In this document: positions 27,301 to 37,346 of the stretch, in pieces
Position numbering within the stretch: the stretch's first letter is position 1
Layout of the letters: every line of letters begins with the position of its first letter
Assembly (NCBI RefSeq): GCF_001659605.2
Contig: NC_035166.2
Span: 22,007,457-22,071,456 of the forward strand
Reading direction: 5' to 3'
Length of the DNA: 64,000 nucleotides
Source: Manihot esculenta
Taxonomy: Eukaryota; Streptophyta; Magnoliopsida; Malpighiales; Euphorbiaceae
Translations under genes and position numbers: made by a program
Notes under the pieces: generated by a model
Databases searched by the model: none
The model's input: only the letters and a program-made list of their open reading frames with translations
Told to the model about the DNA's origin: nothing

Positions 27301-27559
27301 GCCATACAAACATTCACCAGAAGACACAAAATGAGACACCAAAAAATATCATAAACTAATTTCCAAATTTAAAGAAAATATTTTCATAAAAGTTAATAAA
27401 TGAAGTAGATTGTCAATGAATGCATTGTGAGCAAAGAATGGGGTTGTAAAAAAGGACAACAAGTCAACACACTGAGAGCAGACAAAACAGAGAGCAATCG
27501 AAAAGATTTAGGAAAAAAATAAAAGAAGTTAGGGTTTGCTTTACCAGTTGGGTCTTCAT
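21363..27559 (-). CDS. PHD-finger protein with AIPP2-like SPOC-like domain
   Basis: This is a nuclear chromatin reader of the plant AIPP2/PAIPP2 (PHD) family; relatives join a BAH-PHD-CPL2 complex that represses genes. The 8 minus-strand coding exons are 27559-27545, 26992-26907, 26618-26164, 25101-24826, 23749-23632, 22776-22543, 22470-22346 and 21640-21363 (1587 nt, 528 aa). The first exon encodes only MKTQL. The C4HC3 PHD finger has ligands C9, C12, C24, C27, H33, C36, C50 and C53. Residues about 55-310 are Ser/Lys-rich and look disordered. Residues about 316-430 form the SPOC-like domain: WKGGFKFFD, YYGGFQAQPPC, RKAYDFSQTMP, then LLPQHRVWEDLF and IALYFLP. It ends before the long repeat-rich C-terminus seen in larger AIPP2 paralogs. 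In Arabidopsis, PHD genes sit between HDA5 and PDCB1 as I recall (At5g61090-61120). Confidence 0.88.
25549..25748. mobile_element. 200-bp MITE-like element with internal hairpin, in PHD gene intron 3
   Basis: The ends form an inverted repeat. The left end reads CTCTACCACACTTTTATAA. The right end, read on the minus strand from 25748, reads CTCTACCGTGCTTATAA. Inside is a perfect 8-bp hairpin (25590-25597 with 25603-25610, loop TTCAT) and a second inverted pair (25612-25617 with 25639-25644). The element is visibly GC-richer than its AT-rich surroundings and has no coding capacity. A target duplication could not be fixed. The family is unknown to me. Confidence 0.5.
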
Positions 27560-27599
27560 TGCAGTGGGTTCTTTAATTCTTTGTAGTTTTCGTTTCTTT

Positions 27600-29229
27600 T
27601 ATCATTATTTTTTTGATCTTCTTAGAGAGCTAGAACTGTTGGGGAAAAAAAAATGGGGGAAGAACGTGAGGAGTGGAGAGCACAGAGGAGTGAGAAAAAA
27701 TACAGGAGTTGAACTTTTATTGACCCCTGTCTCACTCAGCAGTGAAGAAATCGTAATTTTCGCCTTTTTCCTACATTTTCGAAATTAATTTTTACGAGTG
27801 ATAGTATATTACTCCTAATTTAAGAAATAAAGTCTGACCAGACTTTATTTAATTAATAAAATAATATAATTCACCTGAATTTCATGTTTGAATCCCATAC
27901 CCATTCCTACTAAAAATTAAAATAAATAAAAATTATTTTTAAAAAATAAAGTAAAAGCTTATTTTGATTTTTATCCATTGCAAATTATAAATAGTAATTT
28001 ATTTATTTAAATAAAATTTTTTTACTAATTAAGTATTAATATATAAAATTTATTATTTTAACTATATTAATTACACATTTTTATTCCAAATAAAAATAAC
28101 TACACTTATCTCTATGGGACAAATTAAGTGTATTTTAGGCATTTTAGACAGGTCTTTAAATTTTGTTAAAAAGCACCATTTATTTTTTACTTTTTAATAA
28201 TAAATTATTTAATTTTTATAGTTTATTTTATTAATAAAATGATTAACTTTTTTAATTTGCCATTAATCAACCATAGAAATTATAAGTTAATTCAAAATTT
28301 AAAAATTAAATTATTATATATACTATAAACTAACAGAGATTAAAGGGCAATCTATTTATGAATTTTAAAATAACTACAATTTTATTAATAAAATAAAAAA
28401 TTAGGACTAGGTTGTTTTTCGTTAAAAAAAAAGATGAAATTATAGTTTTGATTAAATCTTAAAATATCATATTCTATTTTTTAAATAAATTTGCTATTTA
28501 ATTTTTAAATGATATAAAATTAGACATAAATATCCACGAAACTCAGTAATAAAATTACACATGAGAAGTTCGAGTGCGTAAAGAAAAGTAATAATAACAA
28601 CAAAATAATTATTTTAATGAACTTTTTATTCTACCTCAATTTCATAATTTTTATTTATTTTTATAAATAATCTTTTATTAATTTTTTAATTATTTACATC
28701 TTAAATATATTAAATTATACTAAATATTAAAAAATATTTTAGAAAATGATAATTAATAATAAATTATTTTAAACATAAGATAAAATTAAATAAGATTATA
28801 ATAATTTATTTATATATTATTATAATTTAAAAAATTGATAATAATTTTAAAATAATTAAAAATAAAAAATAAATAAAAATTATTGAATTGCAATGCGAAG
28901 GGCATAATCATGTTGATATCCATACATCCATCTGCAATTGAATTAGTTGGCACTTGCTTGGGGGCAAAACCACTAAATAAAACATGCTCTCAGTATTGAG
29001 TAAGTTTTGTCTAAACAGAATATGTATGAATTTATAATATAAATGTATAAAATTTTATGTATATTTTATTATTATTTTACATTAAAAATCTATATAAACT
29101 TAATTTAGATATTTTTTTACTGTTTATTATTTAAAGCACTTGAAAGAAGAGTTGGTTTTTTATTTAGTTAAATATAAGATTGTGTCAAATTTTTTAAATT
29201 TAACTCGTAGTAAGCTTAATGGATTTTTA
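27600..29229. other. AT-rich intergenic region upstream of the PHD gene
   Basis: The first 200 bases hold the 5' leader and promoter of the PHD gene (start at 27559, minus strand). The rest is low-complexity A/T sequence with no open frame, RNA gene or clear repeat ends. It leads into the MITE pair that hosts the large retrotransposon. Confidence 0.6.
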
Positions 29230-29520
29230 AGACTCCATTTATTTTATATAAAATATTTTTCAAAAAAATATTTTTTTTATATTTATATCATTTAAAATAC
29301 TCAGAAAAATTAATTAACATAAAACATTAATCTTATTAAAAAAAATTAAGTCATTTTATATACTAGCTTTATATATAAATTTGTTAATATATTTTAATTA
29401 AATTAAAATTAAACAACAAAAAAATAAATTATTTTGTTGAAAATTATCTTTAATATAACACATTTTTCACATAAAATTTATTTTAAATACAAGTTATCTT
29501 TTTAGAAATAAATAGAATCT
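29230..29520. mobile_element. AT-rich MITE, uninterrupted copy
   Basis: A 291-bp AT-rich block is bounded by imperfect inverted ends. The left end is AGACTCCATTTATTT (29230-29244). The right end, read in reverse from 29520, is AGATTCTATTTATTT (13 of 15 match). It has no coding capacity. A second copy starts about 50 bp downstream and is split by the LTR retrotransposon. The interior of this copy around 29381-29413 lines up with the two halves of the split copy. Confidence 0.6.
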
Positions 29521-29758
29521 AAGACTTTTAATTTATTTTACAATTATTTTACAATTTTATATATAAAGTTTTTAGTTTCCGTTTGTTTCAGAAAAATATA
29601 TTTTTCATATTTTATAATATTTAAAGTATTTAAAAAATTTAATTAACGAAAAATATTTTATTATTTAAAATAAATTAAGACATTTTAAAATAAATAATTT
29701 TGTTAAGAAAAAATCATTTTCGAGACTTAAGTATCTGACTACCATATATAAATTTATT

Positions 29759-29763
29759 AATAT
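29759..29763. repeat. Target site duplication, left (AATAT)
   Basis: AATAT directly precedes the TG of the 5' LTR and is repeated directly after the CA of the 3' LTR at 43046-43050. Five bases is the usual duplication for Ty3/gypsy integrases. Confidence 0.93.
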
Positions 29764-30257
29764 TGATGACCGATGGATTTCTTCACCCCGGACCAGGGGC
29801 TTAACCACCGAAGGCCCATAACATAAAGGCCCACGTATCTGATATACCCAACAAGTCTGGCTCATTCAACCTTCAAGACCGGGCTCGGCCCAGCTTCTTC
29901 ATTCATAACGGCCCAGCCCACACGAAGCAGGCTCTCTCCTCTCAGGCCTAACGTCCGACCCGACTCTCGGCCCAACCCAGGATCCAGAATAATATTCACC
30001 AGACAGCCTGGCAGATCCGCTTAGACGTACGCACGAGGAGAATCAGAGGCCGTTACGCATGGAGTAGGCGGCTGATACCCTAGTACCTCCGAATCCGCAT
30101 GGCAGAGACGCGTGGCCCAATCCTGGAGAGGCCTTTACACGTCACCAGCAAGCAAGACAATGTATAAAAGAGGAGTCCCCTCCTCAGGAAACTTAAGCCT
30201 TATTCTGAAATACACAAACCCTTGTAAAACCCTATTCTATTGGATCTCAGATCATCA
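29764..30257 (+). repeat. 5' LTR (494 bp)
   Basis: It begins TGATGACC and ends ATCATCA. It aligns end to end with 42552-43045 without gaps and with 8 substitutions, all transitions. It carries a TATA box at 30163. Confidence 0.95.
30163..30169 (+). promoter_or_regulatory. TATA box of the 5' LTR promoter
   Basis: TATAAAA lies 95 bases before the LTR end, in a GC-richer context (CAATGTATAAAAGAGGAG). It is identical in the 3' LTR at 42951. Transcription would start about 30 bases downstream, defining the U3/R border; this is inferred. Confidence 0.7.
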
Positions 30258-30259
30258 AT

Positions 30260-30277
30260 TGGCGCCGTCTGTGGGAA
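30260..30277 (+). other. Primer binding site
   Basis: TGGCGCCGTCTGTGGGAA begins two bases after the 5' LTR. The leading TGGCGCCGT is complementary to the 3' end of a tRNA-Asp type molecule. This 18-mer is common in plant Tat-type elements. Confidence 0.85.
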
Positions 30278-30335
30278 ACGACGGAGATCTTTTTATCACT
30301 GGAGTTTTCACTTTCAAAACCCACTGAGATCCACG

Positions 30336-32450
30336 ATGGCAAACCACCAAGAAAGTAACCTTAACATTCCAAACGACCTGAGCTCTGCCCTAGAAGGGCA
30401 GCAGTTCTCTTTTTCTAGCCCTACAACGCTGAATAACCAAACGCCTATTCCTCTTAATCCCTCGCTAAGCTTGGCAGGGAATACTCCCACCATGATCCTG
30501 TCCAACCAGGACATTCAAACTATGGCCCTCCAGCTACAGACTACTGCTCACTGGTTGGGGCAGATAATGCAACAGAGGGGACTTAGCACCCCAATGAATA
30601 CACTCCCAGTGGTGGAAGAACCCAGAACCAATGAGCCCCGACCCACCTCTGACCGCCTCCAAACTAACAGCCATGACGCCAGGGAAGAAGAAGAACCGGA
30701 GGCCCGAATCCATGGGAGAAGGGCAAGGGAGTTGATAGAAAATGAGGAGGCGGACAACTATTCCGCCGAAACAACCAGGGAAACGGGAACTGAAACGGAG
30801 GAGGAGGAATGCAGCTTGGGCAAAAGCTCCAGCCCTGAAGATGAGAAGATGAACCAAAAGCTGAAAAGGTTGAAAGAGCAGCTCCTAGCCGAGCTAGGTA
30901 AGAAAGACCAGAGTCAAACCTCCTTGCCTACTTCTTCTCCCTTCTCAAAGTTAGTGCAGCAGGAGACCGTTCCCAAGAAGTTTATGATGCCGCCGATGGC
31001 GGCCTATAATGGGGCTGGTAACCCGAGAGAGCATGTCATGAACTATAAGACCTTCATGGAGTTGCAAACTCTGTCAGATGCTCTGATGTGCAAGGTGTTC
31101 CCAACAACGCTCTCGGGACCAGCGAGGGCATGGTTCAACAGCCTGGAGGCCGCAAGCATTAAAAATTTCGGAGATCTTGCCACCCGCTTCATCAGCCGGT
31201 TCGTAGCCGGGGTGCCAGCAGATAGGAAGATGAGCTATCTGGAAACAGTGAGACAAAAAGCTGGTGAATCCCTCAGAGAGTATGTCGCCCGTTTCAATAC
31301 GGAGGCCCTGCAGATTCCCGAGCTTGACGAAGGAAGGGCGGTAGAGGCCATGCAAAAGGGAACAACCTCTGCCGAGTTCTTTGGTTCTCTGAGCAGGAAA
31401 CCTCCGACCTCACTGGCCGAGTTGATGAAGAGGGCAGAAAAGTATATAAGGCAGGATGACGCCTTAGTAACGAGTAGATTTGCCAAAGGGGTGGCAGGAA
31501 AAGAGAAAGCCCCGGAGGAGGGGAGGCCGGAGAAACACGAGAAGAAGCATGGAAAGAGGCCTGAGCCGTACAAGCAGGCCTGGGAAAGAAGGGATCAAAG
31601 GCCTCCTCCTCCTCGGGTTCTTGAACCAAGAGTGCTCCCTCCTTGGGTCCCGGAGAAACCGACTCCATTAAATGCGTCCAGAGCCGAGGTGCTCATGGCT
31701 GTCCAGGATAAGGAGTTTCTCCAGTGGCCCAAACCTTTGAAGTCGGAAGCAGACCAACGGAATCCTGACAAGTATTGTCAATATCATCGGACGCATGGCC
31801 ACGATACCAACAGCTGCTTCCAGTTGATAGCAGAAATCGAGAGGTTGATAAAGAGGGGGCACCTAAAGAATTTTGTGAAGAAATCGGAGGGGCAGAGGCC
31901 TCAGCCCGGTCCGGCAGCTCAGACGCCGAGAAGAACTGGAGGTGGTCCAGTGAATGATGGGTCCAGTGGGACCATCAACATGATTGTTGGAGGAACGGGA
32001 GGACGGATGAGCCGTCGAGGCAAGAAAAGAAACCGGGAAGGAGAGACCAGCAGTGCAGAAGTCATGCAGATCGTTGACCATTCTCCCCTGACCATCACCT
32101 TCTCCTCAGAAGATGCTCAGGGCATTCAAATGCCCCATGATGACGCGCTTGTCATTGAAGCCGTCATTCATAATTATCGGGTAAAGAAAGTTTTGGTAGA
32201 CGACGGGAGCAAGGTCAACCTGCTGCCATACCGAGTGTTCCAGCAGATGGGGATTCCGGAAGAGCAGCTAGTCCGAGACCAGGCACCAATCAAGGGGATC
32301 GGAGGAGCACCGGTACTCGTAGAAGGAAAGGTGAAGCTGGCTCTGACCTTAGGAGAAGCGCCCAGAGCTCGCACCCATCATGAGGTGTTTTTGGTGGTCA
32401 AGCTCCCACTGAGTTACAATGCGATTTTGGGGAGAGTTGTTCAACTTTGA
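30336..32450 (+). CDS. Gag and protease ORF of the Tat-type element
   Basis: The frame encodes the structural Gag and the start of Pol. The chosen start is MANHQESN at 30336; the open frame extends upstream but runs back into the LTR. About residues 210-380 form the retrotransposon Gag core (LSGPARAWFNSL, GESLREYVARFN). A zinc-knuckle-like CQYHRTHGHDTNSC follows. Near the end is an aspartic protease active site reading VLVDDGSKVNLL, with Lys where many relatives have Ser. The frame ends early, right after YNAILGR, because of a net loss of two bases near 32436 that separates it from reverse transcriptase. Confidence 0.85.
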   Translation: MANHQESNLNIPNDLSSALEGQQFSFSSPTTLNNQTPIPLNPSLSLAGNTPTMILSNQDIQTMALQLQTTAHWLGQIMQQRGLSTPMNTLPVVEEPRTNEPRPTSDRLQTNSHDAREEEEPEARIHGRRARELIENEEADNYSAETTRETGTETEEEECSLGKSSSPEDEKMNQKLKRLKEQLLAELGKKDQSQTSLPTSSPFSKLVQQETVPKKFMMPPMAAYNGAGNPREHVMNYKTFMELQTLSDALMCKVFPTTLSGPARAWFNSLEAASIKNFGDLATRFISRFVAGVPADRKMSYLETVRQKAGESLREYVARFNTEALQIPELDEGRAVEAMQKGTTSAEFFGSLSRKPPTSLAELMKRAEKYIRQDDALVTSRFAKGVAGKEKAPEEGRPEKHEKKHGKRPEPYKQAWERRDQRPPPPRVLEPRVLPPWVPEKPTPLNASRAEVLMAVQDKEFLQWPKPLKSEADQRNPDKYCQYHRTHGHDTNSCFQLIAEIERLIKRGHLKNFVKKSEGQRPQPGPAAQTPRRTGGGPVNDGSSGTINMIVGGTGGRMSRRGKKRNREGETSSAEVMQIVDHSPLTITFSSEDAQGIQMPHDDALVIEAVIHNYRVKKVLVDDGSKVNLLPYRVFQQMGIPEEQLVRDQAPIKGIGGAPVLVEGKVKLALTLGEAPRARTHHEVFLVVKLPLSYNAILGRVVQL

Positions 32451-34031
32451 AGCTGTTACTAGCATCAGATATTTGGCACTCAAGTTCCCAACAGAGGAAG
32501 GAGTGGGGATAGTACGGGGCAGCCAGGAAGAAGCAAGGGCAGTATACTTGGCCACAGTGACGGAACCGAGCTCAAACGGAGAAGCGCTTGACTCGGAAGT
32601 TCTGGAGGTCAGGGATGAGACAAAGGAAGCCCGGACAGAGCCCGTTGGAGAGCTGGAGACCTTCTCCCTATCAGAAGAAGAAGCGAGTAAGGTCTTCAGT
32701 CTCAATGCCGGCCTCACCAAAGAACAAAAAGGTAAAGCCATGGCCCTGATCCGAAGTCACTCGCTGACCTTCGCATGGAAGCCCTCGGACATGCCGGGAA
32801 TTGACCCAAAAGTGATGACACACCAACTGAATGTCCTCCCCGAGGCCAAGCCTGTAAAGCAGAAGAAGAGAGTAGTGGGAAGAGAGAAGCAGCAAGCCAC
32901 CCGGGAGGAAGTGCAGAAGCTAGAAGAGGCAGGTTTTAGTAGGGAAGTTATGTACTCGCAGTGGTTGGCAAATCCTGTGTTAGTTAAAAAAGCAAATGGC
33001 AAATACAGGATGTGCATAGATTTTACTGACCTGAATAAGGCCTGCCCCAAAGATTGTTACCCCCTCCCTGACATTAATAAAATGGTCGACTCAACGGCCG
33101 GATTTGATTATATGTCCTCTTTGGATGCTATGTCTGGTTACCACCAAATCCCAATGGAAAAGACGGATGAGGACAAGACCTCATTTATAACTGAAGATGG
33201 AACATACTGTTATAGGGCTATGCCCTTCGGGTTAAGAAATGCTGGGGCAACTTATCAGAGGTTGATGAATAAAATTTTCAGAAACCAGATCGGCAGGAAC
33301 GTGGAAGTGTATGTGGATGACATGGTGGTCAAAAGTTCAACTTTCCAACAACACACAGCAGATTTAAGGGAAGTATTTGGGGTATTAGATCAGTACAGAA
33401 TGAAGTTGAACCCAGCAAAGTGTGCCTTCTTCATCAGAGGAGGAAAGTTCTTGGGACACATGGTGAGCGGAAAAGGCATCGAGCCCAATCCGGAGAAGGT
33501 AGAAGCCATATTGAATATGCCGGAGCCGACCTGTATAAGGGACGTCCAGAGATTAACTGGGAGAGTAGTGGCGCTTAACCGATTTAAGTCGAGGTCGGCA
33601 GAAAAGTGTTTGCCATTTTTTAAAAAATTGAGGAAGGTTCCGAATTTTGAATGGACAGAAGACTGCCAAAAAGCCTTCACAGAGCTTAAGGAATACCTCA
33701 GCTCGCCTCACGTGCTCAGCAGCCCCATAAAAGGGGAAGAACTCCTGATATACTTGGCAGCCTCAGAGCAAGCAGTCAGCGCAGTACTAGTAAGGGTGGA
33801 AGAAGGAGAGCAGAAGCCTGTCTTCTACGTCAGCAAGGTGCTCAGAGATACCGAAGTCAGATATTCAAACATAGAAAAATCGGCTTATGCCCTGCTGTTG
33901 GCAGTCCGGAAATTCAAAGTTTATCTAGAAGGCCATCAAGGAGTTGTGATGACAGATCAACCCCTAAAGAAGATTTTAAGCAGGCCGGAAACTTCAGGGC
34001 GAATGTTGGCTTGGTCCGTAGAGATAGCCCC
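32437..34031 (+). pseudogene. Reverse transcriptase region of pol (frame broken at both ends)
   Basis: The region is open from the break near 32436 to the break near 34030. RT landmarks are MCIDFTDLNKACPKD, SLDAMSGYHQIPM, MPFGLRNAGATYQRLMN and the catalytic YVDDMVVKS box. A tether and the RT-side RNase H-like segment (FYVSKVLRDTE, RYSNIEKSAYALL) follow. One base is missing at about 34030, moving the rest of pol to another frame. Methionines inside the frame (e.g. 32419) are not real starts, since RT is normally released from a polyprotein. Confidence 0.85.
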
Positions 34032-34575
34032 TATTGTTTGGAATACCGACCTCGGACAGCTATAAAATCTCAAGCGCTGGCTGACTTCATAGCAGAATGC
34101 TCATTCAATGAGAAGAAGGAAGGATCATCCTCGGAGACACCAAGAAAGGAGGGAGAGGGAGAGCCTTCCCAAGAATTTAGCTGGAAACTATACGTAGACG
34201 GAGCATCAGGCGCTGAGGGCAGTGGCGCTGGGGTAATGCTTAAAGGGCCGGAGGGCTTTAAAGTATGTTATGCTTTACGGATGGAGTTCAAGGCTTCCAA
34301 CAATATGGCCGAATATGAGGCCTTGGTGAATGGGATGTTGGTAGCCTTGGAAGTAGGGGTAACCGACCTCGAAGTAAACAGCGACTCTCAGTTGGTGATC
34401 ACCAGGTGACGGGAGTATATCAGGCTAGGGACCCTATCATGCAGAACTATCTTGACAAAGTCAAAACTATAGAGGCCGAGCTCACGGGTCGGGGAGTTAT
34501 CGTCAGATTTCAAAGGATACCTCGAGATGAAAACGAGGAGGCAGACCTGCTTAGTCGGTTGTCCAAAGAAGAACT
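34032..34575 (+). pseudogene. RNase H region of pol, split by a one-base deletion
   Basis: Reads YCLEYRPRTAIKSQALADF, then LYVDGASGAEGSGAG with the first catalytic Asp, NNMAEYEAL with Glu, VNSDSQLV with Asp, and, after a shift, DENEEADLLSR with the last Asp. The frame changes at about 34402, where one base is missing, so the last part is read in the integrase frame. It degrades the RNA of RNA-DNA hybrids during reverse transcription. Confidence 0.8.
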
Positions 34576-34699
34576 AAAACAGCTTCCCGATGAAGTATAT
34601 ATACAGCATGTCCGTACACCTGCTTTCAAAAAGGCAAACACGACATTGCAGGTGGAACAGAGCCTAACATGGATAAGTCCTTATCTAAAATACTTAGAG

Positions 34700-35905
34700 A
34701 AGGGTGAGCTCCCTGAAGATAGAGATGAAGCCAGAAAGATAGCAGCTCGAGCTGCCAATTACCAAGTAATAAGGGGAACCTTATACAGAAAAGGGAAGTC
34801 CAGCCCATGGCTCCGATGTGTGAGCCCGGAAGAGGCTACGAGGATAATGGAAGAGATACATAGAGGCCTATGTGGAGCTCACGAGGGAGCAGAGACATTA
34901 GCCAACAAAATATTCAGGCAAGGATACTATTGGCCCACTGTTAAAAAAGAAGCAGAAGAGTTTGTCCGGAGGTGCGACGTATGTCAGAGATTTGCTAACG
35001 CCATCAGGACCCCTGCCACTCCTCAAGCAAGCATATCCAGTCCATGGCCTTTCTCACAATAGGGAATTGACATCCTGGGACTTTTCCCCAAGACTACGGG
35101 GCAAAGGAAATTTGTAGTGGTGGCTGTGGAATACTTCTCGAAATGGCCAGAGGCAGAAGCAATAGCCACAATCACAGCCAGAAAGATTATAGATTTTGTA
35201 TGGGGGCATATCATCTGCAGATTTGGCATACCCAGAGTGCTTATCTCAGACAACGGCAGACAGTTTGACTGCAACACTTTCAAAACCTTCACGACGAACA
35301 TGGGCATATGGCATAAGTTCTCCTCCGTGGCTCATCCTCAGACTAATGGCCAAACAGAAGTCACTAACAGAGCAATCCTCCAAGGATTAAAGAAGCGGCT
35401 GGATGGTGCAAAGGAGAATTGGGCAGAAGAACTCAATAGCATCCTATGGGCACTCCGAACTACTCCAAAAGCACCCACTAAAGAAACACCGTTCGCACTC
35501 GCTTACGGCACAGAGGTCGTAGTTCCAGTTGAGTTGCAGATCCCCACTCATCGAGTCCAATTTGTTAGTGAGGACACTAATGGGGACAAATTAAGAAGCA
35601 ACCTGGATGCTCTTGAAGAGGTCAGGGAAGAAGCCCAAGTCCGGACTGCTGCTTATCAACAACGAGCAGCACGATATTACAACCAAAAGGTCAGGGAAAG
35701 AAGCTTGAAGGTAGGGGACTTGACCTTAAGAAACCTGGAAGCTACAGGAAAAAGAGTAGCCGCAGGCAAACTAGCACCAACCTGGGAAGGACCTTTCAAG
35801 GTAACAAAAGTGGCCAAGCCAGGGGTATACCGAATCGAAGACATGCAAGGAAACCCCGAGCCCCACGCTTGGAACATCCAGCACCTAAAAAGGTATTTTC
35901 CTTGA
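34700..35905 (+). pseudogene. Integrase region of pol, with an in-frame stop
   Basis: An HHCC zinc-binding end (HRGLCGAH ... CDVCQRF) precedes a DDE core: D in GIDILG, D in LISDNGRQFD and E in TNGQTEVTNRAI. The C-terminal part includes KVGDLTLRNL and LAPTWEGPFKV and ends HLKRYFP. A TAG at 35060-35062 interrupts the frame two codons before the first catalytic Asp, at a position that is Trp in relatives. No chromodomain is seen, in line with the Tat lineage. Confidence 0.85.
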
Positions 35906-36107
35906 AATATTCGTAAAGAAAAAATGTTGTATTTTGACAGACATGAGTAAATAAAAATTGTTTATACAATGTGATTATCTTCATGAATAACGTTCTACAT
36001 AAGATCCCCTGAAACAAGGCCTCAGTTAGGCACAAAACCAGCTGAGATGACGAAGCGACAGTAAGGCCAATGAGCCTGAATCTTGTACAAAACCCCAAAG
36101 TAAACAA

Positions 36108-36792
36108 CCGGCGAGGCCCCGAGGTCGTCCCGGAAATTCAAAGAAAAACCAGGATCCCGTAAGATCTCCTGGAATCAAAAACAACCGGCGAGGCCCCGAG
36201 GTCGTCCCAGAAATTCAAAGAAAACCAGGATCCCGTAAGATCTCCTGGAATAAAAAACAACCGGCGAGGCCCCGAGGTCGTCCCGGAAATACAAAGAAAA
36301 CCAGGATCTCGTAAGATCTCCTGGAATCAAAAACAACCGGCGAGGCCCCGAGGTCGTCCCGGAAATTCAAAGAAAACCAGGATCCTGTAAGATCTCCTGG
36401 AATCAAAAACAACCGGCGAGGCCCCGAGGTCGTCCCGGAAATACAAAGAAAACCAGGATCCCGTAAGATCTCCTGGAATCAAAAATAACCGGCGAGGCCC
36501 CGAGGTCGTCCCAGAAATTCAAAGAAAACCAATATCCCGTAAGATCTCCTGGAATCAAAAACAACCGGCGAGGCCCCGAGGTCGTCTCGGAAATTCAAAG
36601 AAAACCAGGATCCCGTAAGATCTCCTGGAATCCAAAATGACCGGCGAGGCCCCGAGGTCGTCCCGGAAATTCAAAGAAAACCAAGATCCCATAAGATCTC
36701 CTGGAATCAAAAACAACCGGCGAGACCCCAAGGTCGTCCCGGGAACTCAAAGAAAACCAGGATCCCGTAAGATCTCTTGGAACCAAAAATAG
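36108..36792 (+). repeat. Tandem array, 9 units of 76 bp, between pol and the antisense ORF
   Basis: Units begin with CCGGCGAGGCCCCGAGGTCG at 36108, 36185, 36261, 36337, 36413, 36489, 36565, 36641 and 36717. Spacing is 76 bases except the first (77). Units differ by only a few substitutions; the last is the most diverged. Each unit holds an inverted pair, CCAGGA and TCCTGG, separated by 12 bases, so RNA copies could fold into small hairpins. Such arrays are typical of the variable 3' region of Tat-type elements and can seed satellite DNA. Confidence 0.95.
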
Positions 36793-36903
36793 GTCGGTGC
36801 AGGACTTAAGAGCCTCCCGAAATGAAAAATTTCCCCACACCATATGCAGGGACAACTTATAAAATCCAATTCCGACCTCAGAAAAAGAAGAGCCCAGAGC
36901 TGG

Positions 36904-36937
<34 letters not shown>
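36904..36937 (+). repeat. Poly-A run of 34 bases
   Basis: An uninterrupted run of A inside the retrotransposon, between the 76-bp array and the antisense ORF. Its length may be assembly-dependent. It might be a trace of an inserted retrocopy tail, but no candidate body precedes it. Confidence 0.9.
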
Positions 36938-36939
<2 letters not shown>

Positions 36940-37346
36940 CGAGCTCCCAGCTCGGACTGACTTACATCCTCAAAAGCTGAAGGTATAAAGGCTAATGAAA
37001 GAGGCCGAGCTCTCTCCAAAAGGACTCATAAATGAAGAAATCCTTAGGAGGATAAAAAGGCTATAATCAAAGCCTAAATCAGTTTATATGGAACAAATAT
37101 ACAAAGTCACAACCAAGAAGGAAGGACTAAAAGCCAAAAACAGACATGATAGTTGCCATTAAAAAGGTACGAGATTTGATCTCTCAGACTATCAGCTAAG
37201 AGCTGAGCTCGCAACTTAAGATTACTTCAGAGCTTATGAATGAAAATATGTAGTTTACATCACAAATACGAAAGATAAATTTCAAGAGATATGAAAAACA
37301 AGAATAAAAAAGAGGAAACTGATATTTCATTAATGACTGTTACAAT

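Noticed and set aside
32419..32450. Overlapping start codon for a separate pol protein (-1 style overlap with gag-protease)
   Set aside because: Pol is normally one frame with protease in this lineage. The overlap arises from the net loss of bases near 32436, and the apparent N-terminus is the shifted end of the protease domain.
31074..32741. Minus-strand frames of about 60-130 codons opposite gag and early pol
   Set aside because: They shadow the plus-strand coding sequence and have no independent signature.
36108..36792. Regular repeat array, considered as CRISPR-like
   Set aside because: Units are contiguous without unique spacers, the host is a plant nucleus, and the array lies inside a Tat-type retrotransposon.
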